From the NCBI GenBank assembly GCA_020853995.1, contig JADYXV010000236.1, positions 1 through 12,113 of the forward strand: a DNA stretch of 12,113 nt. Reading direction: 5' to 3'. The stretch comes from Novosphingobium sp. GTDB taxonomy: Bacteria > Pseudomonadota > Alphaproteobacteria > Sphingomonadales > Sphingomonadaceae. Every line of letters starts with the position of its first letter. The stretch's first letter is position 1. Under the pieces are notes generated by a model. It was not told where the DNA came from. It was given only the letters and a program-made list of their open reading frames with translations, and ran no database searches. Position numbers and translations under genes: made by a program. Positions 1 to 6,908 of this stretch are shown here, one piece after another.

Positions 1-2880
1 CCCTTCTTGCGACACCAGTTCAATTCGCGCGCCCAACAGTCGGGCGATGCGTTCCACAATGGCAAGCCCCAGCCCCAGCCCTTCAGCCTCGACCTCGCCC
101 AACCGGGTAAATTCGGCAAATACTTCGCGTTGCCGGTTTTCCGGGATACCTACGCCGGTATCGTAGATATCGATCCGCAAATGATTGCCACGATGCCTGA
201 CACCGATCAGAATGCCGCCAGAAATGGTATAGCGGACCGCATTGGCCAACAGGTTTTGCAGGACGGAACGCAGCAAACCGGGATCAGTCACGACCACGCC
301 GGGCAATGGCCCGGTGCGCAAGAGCAGCCCCTTTTCGGCAGCCTGCGGGCGCATATTCTCGGCAAGGTCGGACAGCAGGACGCCAAGCAATACCGGTTCG
401 GGATCAGGTTTGATGCCGCCTGCATCAAGCTTCGAAATGTCCAGCAAAGCCCGAAGCAATTCTTCGGCACCCACGATTGACCGGTCAACCCGGGCCGACA
501 AGGCTTTGGCTGGCCCATCCAACTGGCGGTCAAGGGCGGAATTGAACAGTCGCGCGGCATGCAATGGTTGCAGCAAATCATGGCTGGCCGCTGCCAGAAA
601 CCGCGTCTTGTCACGGCCCGCATCGGCAAGGCGGCGGTTGGCCTCACGCAGTTCGAGCGTGCGGTCGGCCACCCGTTGTTCCAGTTGGTCCAGCGTGCGC
701 TCCAGCTCATCGCGCACAGCAGCATCATCAGTTATGTCGGTGAACGACGTCAGGTAGCCCCCCCCGGGCATCGGCCCGCCGACCGATTTGATAACCTGCC
801 CATCGGCTTTGACTCGTTCGGAATGGTAGGCCTTTCGCAAGCGCAGATGGCGCAGGCGCTTTTCGACTTCTTCGTCAGCGGTTCCGGCAAAATTGCCTCG
901 TTCGATGTTGAAGCGGATCAAGTCAGCGATTGGAACGCCTACGCGCACCATGCCCGGCGGATAGCCGAACAGATCAACATAGCGGCTGTTCCACGCGACC
1001 AGATTGAGATCGGCATCGATCACGCTGACGCCCGATTGCAGGTTTTCGAACGTGGCGGCCAGCAACTGGCGGGAAAAGCGCAGCGATTGCCCGCCTTCGT
1101 CCAACAACCGGGTTACGTCTTCGAGGCTCATCCGACCGCCAGCCAGCGCAGATGCCACCAATGCGCGCGCAGATGAATTGCCTACAACTCCCGCAATCAA
1201 TTCCCGCGCCAGACGCGCTGCAGCGGCATCTACCGGCTGGGCATTGGTTTCGGCGGGAAAGGCCTGGGCGGCGCGATCAGCACCGACAAACCGTGCTGTC
1301 AGGATGGCAAGGTCACCGAGATTTCCGATAGGCCGCCTGGGGCTGATAAAGCGCGGCAGACGCGGGGCTTGGCGCTGTCCGGCGGTTGTAAGGGCAAGGA
1401 CGGCAAGATTGGCCGACAGGCTCCACAACACACCATGCACGAGGGGCGATGCGTGACCAATGCCCAACAATTGAAGCGGATCGATGATCGTGCCTGAAAG
1501 CGCATTGGCCCAGTCTTGTGGCAAGACCGGCGGCAGTGCCAAGGTATAGAGCCAAAAGCAAAGCCCGGTCAGCAGGCTGGCGCGCGCCGCCAGAGGATCA
1601 CGACCGGGTGCCGCAACGGCCAAAAGCAAGTGCGGCACAAATTGCGCCATCGCCGCGAAGGCGACCAAGCCAATGGACGCCAGCGAACGTGCAGGGTCAA
1701 TCAGCAACGCCCACAAAAACGCCAGACCAACCACGCCCACGATGGCCGTGCGCCTGACAGCCAGCATCCGCCTGCCCAGATCACCTGCCGCCCGTCCGCT
1801 TTCGCTGCGCAAAACAGCGGGGAAAATCAGATCATTGGACACCATCGTGGCAAGCGCCGTTGCATCGACGATCACCATGGCCGCGCCCGAACTTAATCCT
1901 CCGAGCAAGGCGGCAATGGCAATTGCGCTGGCCCCGTTGCTGGCTGGAAGCATCAGAACGAAGCTGTCGGGAGATGCCGAAGTTGGCAGCGCAATAAGCC
2001 CGCCAAGCGCAATGGGCACAATCATCAGCGCCATGATAACCAGATATAGCGATAGCCCCCAGCGCGCCCGTGGGAGGTCACCGGGGGAGTGTGCTTCAGC
2101 CAGTCCCATGTAGAATTGGCGCGGCAGCACGATGACGGCAAACGCCGAAATCAGTGTGATGACAAATGTATCGAGCGTTAAGTGCGACGGCGAAAACTGG
2201 CGTGCCAGAACGTCCGAAGCGCGGGACATGTCTGACGATGAAGACCCGGCGATAATACTGACAGCGAAACCACCAACCAGCGCAAGAGCAACCAGTTTTA
2301 TCAGCGATTCCAACGCAACGGAAAACACCAGCCCTTCGCTGCGTCCGGCAATTTCATAGCGCCGCGCACCAAACAGGATAGCAAACAGTGCAAGGAATGC
2401 TGCGGCCCCCGCCATTACCGGAATCGCCAGATCCCTGCCCGCGAGCACTGAGACGGCGGTTCCCATCGAGCGCAATTGCAGCGCGATGTAGGGCACCGTA
2501 CCGCAAAGCGCGATGATGGTGATAAGACGCGCAACACCCAGATCATGCCCGAACCGTGCGGCGATAAAGTCCGATATCGTCGATGCGCGCTCTTGTTGAA
2601 CAGCATCGGCCAAGCGCCGCAAAAATCCGGGCGCCAGCAATAACAAGGCTACAGGCGCGATATATATGGGGAGGTAATTCCAGCCTTCGCTGACCGCTGT
2701 ACCAACAGCCCCGTAAAACGTCCAACTGGAACAATACACGCCCAGTGCCAGTGTATAGGCGCCATGACGCAAACGTGGATGAGCCCGTACGTAAGACGTC
2801 CGCCTTTCGGTTCCGTTTGCCACGACAAACAGGACCGCAAGCAAACCCATTGCCAGCAACGCAACAAGGCTGGCGGTCAT
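1..2880 (-). CDS. Symporter-fused sensor histidine kinase (SSS/SLC5-PAS-HisKA-HATPase), C-terminus off the window
   Basis: The minus-strand frame is open from an ATG at 2880 to the window edge (960 codons visible, no stop). Residues 1 to about 500 are a hydrophobic multi-helix domain resembling sodium:solute symporters (SLC5). Residues 500-610 form a linker like that of other symporter-kinases (possibly STAC-like). A PAS domain covers about 611-717, followed by a coiled coil at about 722-758. The HisKA motif SHDLLQPLH has the phospho-acceptor at His767. The ATPase domain shows the N box LQNLLANA (Asn880), the G1 box DTGVGIPE (Asp907) and a G2 box GLGLGL (934-939). It is an inner-membrane kinase of the NahK/ErcS or CbrA-like group; many of these end in a receiver domain, which here would lie off the left edge. 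An in-frame TGA lies 16 codons upstream of the ATG with no ATG between, which supports this start, although no good ribosome site is visible. The ligand is unknown; proximity to the sugar-acid operon is suggestive only. Confidence 0.9.
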   Translation of the reverse strand, partial: MTASLVALLAMGLLAVLFVVANGTERRTSYVRAHPRLRHGAYTLALGVYCSSWTFYGAVGTAVSEGWNYLPIYIAPVALLLLAPGFLRRLADAVQQERASTISDFIAARFGHDLGVARLITIIALCGTVPYIALQLRSMGTAVSVLAGRDLAIPVMAGAAAFLALFAILFGARRYEIAGRSEGLVFSVALESLIKLVALALVGGFAVSIIAGSSSSDMSRASDVLARQFSPSHLTLDTFVITLISAFAVIVLPRQFYMGLAEAHSPGDLPRARWGLSLYLVIMALMIVPIALGGLIALPTSASPDSFVLMLPASNGASAIAIAALLGGLSSGAAMVIVDATALATMVSNDLIFPAVLRSESGRAAGDLGRRMLAVRRTAIVGVVGLAFLWALLIDPARSLASIGLVAFAAMAQFVPHLLLAVAAPGRDPLAARASLLTGLCFWLYTLALPPVLPQDWANALSGTIIDPLQLLGIGHASPLVHGVLWSLSANLAVLALTTAGQRQAPRLPRFISPRRPIGNLGDLAILTARFVGADRAAQAFPAETNAQPVDAAAARLARELIAGVVGNSSARALVASALAGGRMSLEDVTRLLDEGGQSLRFSRQLLAATFENLQSGVSVIDADLNLVAWNSRYVDLFGYPPGMVRVGVPIADLIRFNIERGNFAGTADEEVEKRLRHLRLRKAYHSERVKADGQVIKSVGGPMPGGGYLTSFTDITDDAAVRDELERTLDQLEQRVADRTLELREANRRLADAGRDKTRFLAAASHDLLQPLHAARLFNSALDRQLDGPAKALSARVDRSIVGAEELLRALLDISKLDAGGIKPDPEPVLLGVLLSDLAENMRPQAAEKGLLLRTGPLPGVVVTDPGLLRSVLQNLLANAVRYTISGGILIGVRHRGNHLRIDIYDTGVGIPENRQREVFAEFTRLGEVEAEGLGLGLAIVERIARLLGARIELVSQEG

Positions 2881-3043
2881 GGTCAGAGGTTCTTGGCCAG
2901 AATATGTTGGAGCAGCATCATGCGATCAGCATTGCCGCGTCGATCCTGCCATGCAAGCCTGCAATGCATGAATTTACAAATATGACCTGCCCCTTGCGCG
3001 CCGCCAGAGCCAGACCCAGGCAAGCTGTAAATCCGTCGCGGGC
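2881..3043. other. Intergenic region between ROK regulator and sensor kinase
   Basis: This 163-base gap lies downstream of the regulator and upstream of the kinase, both on the minus strand. It holds two small inverted repeats: GCATCATGC at 2915-2923, and arms CATGCA (2950-2955) and TGCATG (2965-2970) separated by nine bases. Neither is followed by a T run in the minus direction, so neither is a convincing intrinsic terminator. I see no clear sigma70-type promoter and no small gene. The gap is long enough for the kinase to have its own promoter. Confidence 0.4.
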
Positions 3044-4183
3044 TTACAGCATCGTGGCGAAAAACTTTTGTTCCAGCGGAATGATGGCCGCGCCGATTGC
3101 GCAGGCATCAACGTGGGTTTGCGAGATAATGATCTTGGGCAAGGGGCGCGGTTCCTGACGCCTTGCATCGTCAAACAATTCAATGGCGGGAATGATCTTT
3201 TGCGCCAATGATTTTGGCAGGCGGCCACCCAGTACGATCACTTCGGGATCAAGCAGGGCAGCGATTGCCGATGCAATCAAGGACAAGGGATCACGGCTTT
3301 TTTCGATCCATTCGTCAACACCGGGCCAGTCGGGATCGAAGTCAGAAACCATGTTGGAAATGCCGTCAAGATCGACACCGGCCTTGCGGATGGATTGCAG
3401 CAGTGTTTCCAGTGTGGGCAACTGGAACAGGCGCCATGGAAGGATCAGGCCAATTTCGCCGCCATTGCCGTGCGTTCCGCGCATCAGGCGGTGATTGCTG
3501 ACTACCCCTCCCCCCAGACCCGCCGCCATGAACACATAGACAAAGTTGGCATGGTCACGCCCTGCGCCAAGAAAGCTTTCGCCGATAGCCGCAGCATTGG
3601 CATCGTTTTCTACCCAGGCCGGCAAGGACAAGGCATCGCTGAACACTTCATCGATCGGCACCATGGCCCAGTCATCAAGCGCGCGCGGCGGATTGTAGCG
3701 CGACTTGCCATCAAGGCAGTAACCGGAAATGCCGATGCCGACGCCAGTCAATCGTTCACGTGCGCTGGGCGTGCGGTCAAGGAAGCGCTGCTTGACGCCG
3801 CCTAACCGGTCAAACACAGCCTTGCGCGTCATAACCGGCATGGCGACGTAATCGTAATCGACCACGTTCCCGGCAAAGTCCATCAGCAGCACAGACATGG
3901 CATCGGTCATCAGGGCAATGCCGAGAGAGTAGGCATAATCAGGCGCGATGTTGATGGTGACGCTGGGTTGCCCCCTGCGCCCGCTGGACTTGCGGCCACC
4001 TTGTGCAAGCGCGCCGCGGTCCACCAGTTCATTGACGAGGCGCGAAACCGTTTGCTGTGACAAATCGCAACTGCGCGCGATCTCGGGCTGGGTCGTGCCA
4101 CGGTTGCGCAGCACATAGCTCAGAATGCTCGCCTCGCTTTCCGAGGGCTTCTGGAACCGGTCTTCGTGGGATTGCAGTATCAT
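3044..4183 (-). CDS. ROK-family transcriptional regulator (NagC/XylR type), probable repressor of the divergent operon
   Basis: The protein has 379 residues from the ATG at 4183. A winged helix-turn-helix covers about residues 15-65 (TTQPEIARSCDLSQQTVSRL), followed by a ROK sugar-kinase-like domain. Recognisable ROK features are GIGISGY, ENDANAAA (192-199) and DPEVIVLGG near the C-terminus. The kinase function looks lost. The N-terminal phosphate loop lacks the usual GGTK-type residues (SLGIALMTDAMS). The GEIGH histidine is Leu (GGEIGL, 241-246). The zinc-binding CxCGxxGC segment is replaced by a cysteine-free PWRLFQLP stretch. It is therefore most likely a ligand-binding repressor without catalysis. 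It is transcribed away from the TonB receptor operon, the usual arrangement for a local regulator. The frame extends to a GTG at 4228, giving 394 residues, but the 15 extra residues look unlike a ROK N-terminus. Neither start has a strong ribosome site. Confidence 0.9.
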   Translation of the reverse strand: MILQSHEDRFQKPSESEASILSYVLRNRGTTQPEIARSCDLSQQTVSRLVNELVDRGALAQGGRKSSGRRGQPSVTINIAPDYAYSLGIALMTDAMSVLLMDFAGNVVDYDYVAMPVMTRKAVFDRLGGVKQRFLDRTPSARERLTGVGIGISGYCLDGKSRYNPPRALDDWAMVPIDEVFSDALSLPAWVENDANAAAIGESFLGAGRDHANFVYVFMAAGLGGGVVSNHRLMRGTHGNGGEIGLILPWRLFQLPTLETLLQSIRKAGVDLDGISNMVSDFDPDWPGVDEWIEKSRDPLSLIASAIAALLDPEVIVLGGRLPKSLAQKIIPAIELFDDARRQEPRPLPKIIISQTHVDACAIGAAIIPLEQKFFATML

Positions 4184-4229
4184 TGCGCACATCATTGCAG
4201 ATGCGACGCATGCTGGCAACATTTTCACT

Positions 4230-4248
4230 CATCATAATACTCATGATG
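4230..4248. promoter_or_regulatory. Candidate operator palindrome (CATCAT-N7-ATGATG)
   Basis: CATCAT at 4230-4235 is matched by its reverse complement ATGATG at 4243-4248, with a seven-base AT-rich spacer. The site lies between the divergent genes and covers the only -10-like sequences on both strands. This is where a ROK repressor would be expected to bind. The arms are only six bases, so chance remains possible. Confidence 0.4.
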
Positions 4249-4316
4249 GGTTGTAATGGCGTCGAGAGAGTGTTAGTCCCGATTCCAACGAAAGCCCGAT
4301 CAAGGGCTATCAGGTG

Positions 4317-4321
4317 AGGAG
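4317..4321 (+). promoter_or_regulatory. Ribosome binding site deciding the TonB receptor start
   Basis: AGGAG lies seven bases before the ATG at 4329. It overlaps the region just after an in-frame GTG at 4314, which has no such site in front of it. This makes 4329 the better start. Confidence 0.75.
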
Positions 4322-4328
4322 AGTGTCG

Positions 4329-6827
4329 ATGAAGCTCGTTCTGAACGCAGCAATGGCCGGTATTTCGCTGGCAGCCCTGATCCCGGCATCTGTTTCTGCC
4401 CAGACAAGCGCCCAAGTGGATGGCGCGGCGGAAACCGAAGATGCAAGCAATGCTGAAATCATCGTTACGGGCACCAGCCGTTCGCGCATCGCGCTTGATA
4501 CGCCGCTTGCGGTAAGCCAGCTTGGCGAAGATGCTTTGGCGCGCACCGGCGTGACCAGTCAGGCCGATATTCTGAACACCATCCCGTCGATCAAGGCCGA
4601 TGGCGGCGGTGGCGAGGTTGCGGCGAACATCTTCATCCGTGGCTTGCCTTCGGGCGGCCAGTACCAGTTTACGCCTCTGATGTATGACGGGGTGACGGTC
4701 CTGTCCTCGTTCGGCCTCAATTCATCGGCCTACGACGTCTATGCCCGCAACGATCTGGGCATAAGCCGCCTGGAATTTGTGCGCGGCGGCGTTTCCAACC
4801 TGTTCGGCCCCGGATCGGTTGCGGGCCTTATCAACTATATCAGCAAGACCGGCGGCGATCAGCTTGAAGGTACGGTACAACTGGAAGTGGCGCAGCGTGA
4901 CCGCTATCGCGGCGATGTGGCGTTGAGCGGCCCGCTCGGCAACAATTTCTACTTTGGCGTATCAGGCTTTTACCGCCTCGACAAAGGCCCCATCCGCACC
5001 AATCTTGACACCAAGGGCGGGCAGCTTCGTGGAAATCTGGAGTACCGTTTCCCTGATGGCAGCGGCAACGTAAAGCTCATCGGCCAGTACATCAATGACC
5101 GCGTCCAGTTCTATCTGCCGATTCCGCTGGACGGGCCAACCCGTTCGCGGCTTGCGGGTAATGACGGCAACCTTGTCAATTCGGTACAGAACAATTTCGC
5201 CGCAAATCTCGGTTTCAACACTCCGGGCGGCAGCGCATTCTCATCCGACATCGGTGAAGGCGTCTCGACCCGTGGCGGGATGCTTGGCCTTACCTTCGAA
5301 AAGGATTTCGGGGACAGTGGCTGGGGCCTGAACGGGCGGGTAAAATATAGCGATTACAAACACAAGTTCGGTCTTTGGTCGGACGGTGATGGTGTTATCA
5401 ACGTGCCCGAAACGCTGCAAAGCTTTTTGACCAACCGCAACCTCGGCACGCTTGCCAATGCGCAATTTTCCTTCGTAGGTGGGGGCGCGGTTCCTGCAGA
5501 TTTCCTGCTTTTCGCCAACCGCATCACTGACCGTGACCGGCCCGTCCATGATTTCACGGCAGAGCTGAACCTGACCAGGAAACTGCAAACCGGTTCGGTC
5601 GATCACGCTTTTACGCTGGGCGGCTTTTACGGGAACGCCAGTGCGGGCGATCGTAACGTGACCACGACGTTTCTGGCAGAGTTCAACAACCAGCCGCGTC
5701 TGGTGAACCTCACGATCACCAACCCTGTGACATCTGCGCAAACCGTTATTTCGCGCAATGGCCTTATCAATGCAGGCGCAGGCTATGTGAACAACCGCCA
5801 CGAAGCGGAGCGCTATGCCGCCTATATCGCCGACCAGATGAAGATCGGTGACCGCGTAAACCTGGATATCGGCTTTAGGGTCGAGCATCTTCGCGGATCA
5901 ATCAGCCGTGAACGGACATCAACGGTCGTGACCGATGCCACCACGCCCAACCTGTCCACCGCTCTTCGTGATGTGATCTGGGGCAACAACGGCTTCCTGA
6001 CGGGGGATGTGAAAGCAACAGAGTGGGCTTTGGCTGCGGGCGCGCTTTACAAGCTGACGGACGACATGAGCGTCTATGCCAACGCCTCGCGCGGCTTTTT
6101 CTTCCCGGAACTGCGTTCTGCTGCGTTCCGCCCCTTGCCGACCGGTACTGCGGCCAACGCCAGCCTTACACCGGGCACGCAGAGCTACACTGCAGAAATC
6201 ATCAAGCAGGCCGAAATCGGCTTCAAGATGAGCCAACCGGGCCTGACCATGACCGTGTCGGGGTTCTACACCAAGCTTGATAATCGCAGGCAGGTATTGT
6301 TCGTCAACGATGGTGCAGGCGGGCTGATCGAAAGAGTCAATCTGGTCGGTACAGAATCCTATGGTGCCGAAGGTACAATCGACCTTCGCCTCATGCAAAA
6401 CTTGCGCTTCAACGGCAACGTGACGCTGCAAAAGAGCAAGTTCACCGCGTTCGATACGACACCTGCCAATATTGGCAAGAGCGTCGAGCGGCAGCCCGAA
6501 CTGCTGTATAACGCCGGGCTTTATTACGACGACGGAGCATTCGACCTGTCGGTGTTTACCAATTATACCGGCCCGAACTTTACCGCATCGAACAACCTAA
6601 TCGAGCTTGACGGGTGGAACATTGCCAACCTTGATGCGGGTTACAAACTGCCCTTAGCCACCGGTTCGCTGCGCGTCAGTGTCAATGTGTTCAATCTGTT
6701 CAACACCGACGCCGTGACCGAAGGATCGCCACGACAGGATGCCAATCAGGTGGCCAATGGCGCGTTCTTTGTCGGCCGCCCCGTGCTGCCGCGCCGTATC
6801 ACGGGCCGTCTGACCTACAACTTCTGA
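4329..6827 (+). CDS. TonB-dependent outer-membrane receptor
   Basis: The protein has 832 residues from the ATG at 4329. A signal peptide covers residues 1-24: Lys2, then a hydrophobic core, with cleavage expected after SVSA before Gln25. A TonB-box-like EIIVTG sits at 43-48. The plug follows at about 55-165, with FIRGLPSGG, EFVRGGVSNLFGPGS and INYISKTGG. The rest is rich in alternating aromatic and polar residues, as in a 22-strand barrel, and it ends in the outer-membrane-type TYNF with a C-terminal Phe. There is no N-terminal signalling (STN) domain, so control is probably by the nearby ROK protein and not by a sigma/anti-sigma pair. It is the first gene of the operon, and its neighbours suggest it imports a hexosyl-glycerate or related sugar acid. 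The sequence alone does not give the ligand, and iron-siderophore uptake cannot be excluded on family grounds. Confidence 0.93.
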   Translation: MKLVLNAAMAGISLAALIPASVSAQTSAQVDGAAETEDASNAEIIVTGTSRSRIALDTPLAVSQLGEDALARTGVTSQADILNTIPSIKADGGGGEVAANIFIRGLPSGGQYQFTPLMYDGVTVLSSFGLNSSAYDVYARNDLGISRLEFVRGGVSNLFGPGSVAGLINYISKTGGDQLEGTVQLEVAQRDRYRGDVALSGPLGNNFYFGVSGFYRLDKGPIRTNLDTKGGQLRGNLEYRFPDGSGNVKLIGQYINDRVQFYLPIPLDGPTRSRLAGNDGNLVNSVQNNFAANLGFNTPGGSAFSSDIGEGVSTRGGMLGLTFEKDFGDSGWGLNGRVKYSDYKHKFGLWSDGDGVINVPETLQSFLTNRNLGTLANAQFSFVGGGAVPADFLLFANRITDRDRPVHDFTAELNLTRKLQTGSVDHAFTLGGFYGNASAGDRNVTTTFLAEFNNQPRLVNLTITNPVTSAQTVISRNGLINAGAGYVNNRHEAERYAAYIADQMKIGDRVNLDIGFRVEHLRGSISRERTSTVVTDATTPNLSTALRDVIWGNNGFLTGDVKATEWALAAGALYKLTDDMSVYANASRGFFFPELRSAAFRPLPTGTAANASLTPGTQSYTAEIIKQAEIGFKMSQPGLTMTVSGFYTKLDNRRQVLFVNDGAGGLIERVNLVGTESYGAEGTIDLRLMQNLRFNGNVTLQKSKFTAFDTTPANIGKSVERQPELLYNAGLYYDDGAFDLSVFTNYTGPNFTASNNLIELDGWNIANLDAGYKLPLATGSLRVSVNVFNLFNTDAVTEGSPRQDANQVANGAFFVGRPVLPRRITGRLTYNF

Positions 6828-6836
6828 TGCCTCCTG

Positions 6837-6864
6837 CTACCGCTGCGGCTTGTCGTAGCGGTAG
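6837..6864 (+). terminator. Stem-loop between receptor and enzyme genes (attenuator or partial terminator)
   Basis: The arms CTACCGCTGCG (6837-6847) and CGTAGCGGTAG (6854-6864) form an 11-base-pair stem with one G-U pair and a six-base loop. The stem begins nine bases after the receptor stop codon. It is followed by TCTTTG, which is only a weak T run, so partial termination or 3'-end stabilisation of the receptor message is more likely than complete termination. No separate promoter is evident before the next gene, 45 bases further on. Confidence 0.65.
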
Positions 6865-6896
6865 TCTTTGCGCACCACTCCCGGATGCTGCCACGC

Positions 6897-6902
6897 AAGA
6901 GG
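6897..6902 (+). promoter_or_regulatory. Ribosome binding site deciding the glycerate kinase start
   Basis: AAGAGG ends six bases before the ATG at 6909. The earlier in-frame ATG at 6885 has no purine-rich site at the right distance, and translation from it would run through this motif. Confidence 0.7.
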
Positions 6903-6908
6903 TCTGCC

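Larger units (their letters stand above)
4184..4328. promoter_or_regulatory. Divergent promoter region between ROK regulator and TonB receptor operon
   Basis: These 145 bases separate the regulator start (minus) from the receptor start (plus) and must hold promoters for both. An AT-rich patch at 4230-4248 is the least GC-rich stretch. It contains CATAAT (4233-4238, plus), which is close to a -10 element, and reads TATTAT on the minus strand (4239-4234). No convincing -35 partner is present at 16-18 bases on either strand, so the assignments are tentative. A minus-strand -10 there would start transcription near 4227 and favour the internal ATG at 4183 for the regulator. Confidence 0.5.

Noticed and set aside
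242..2113. Several plus-strand open frames opposite the sensor kinase
   Set aside because: The minus strand is continuously open through the whole stretch and encodes the symporter, PAS and kinase motifs. The plus-strand products are low-complexity.
4184..4228. GTG start at 4228 for the ROK regulator
   Set aside because: The 15 extra residues look unlike a ROK N-terminus and would overlap the likely minus-strand -10 region. The start at 4183 is preferred, but not proven.
4314..4328. GTG start at 4314 for the TonB receptor
   Set aside because: It would place the good AGGAG ribosome site inside the gene and extend the signal peptide needlessly.
5241..6431. Minus-strand open frames of 215 and 170 codons
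   Set aside because: Both are antisense to the barrel part of the TonB receptor and show no domain; they arise from GC-rich codon bias.
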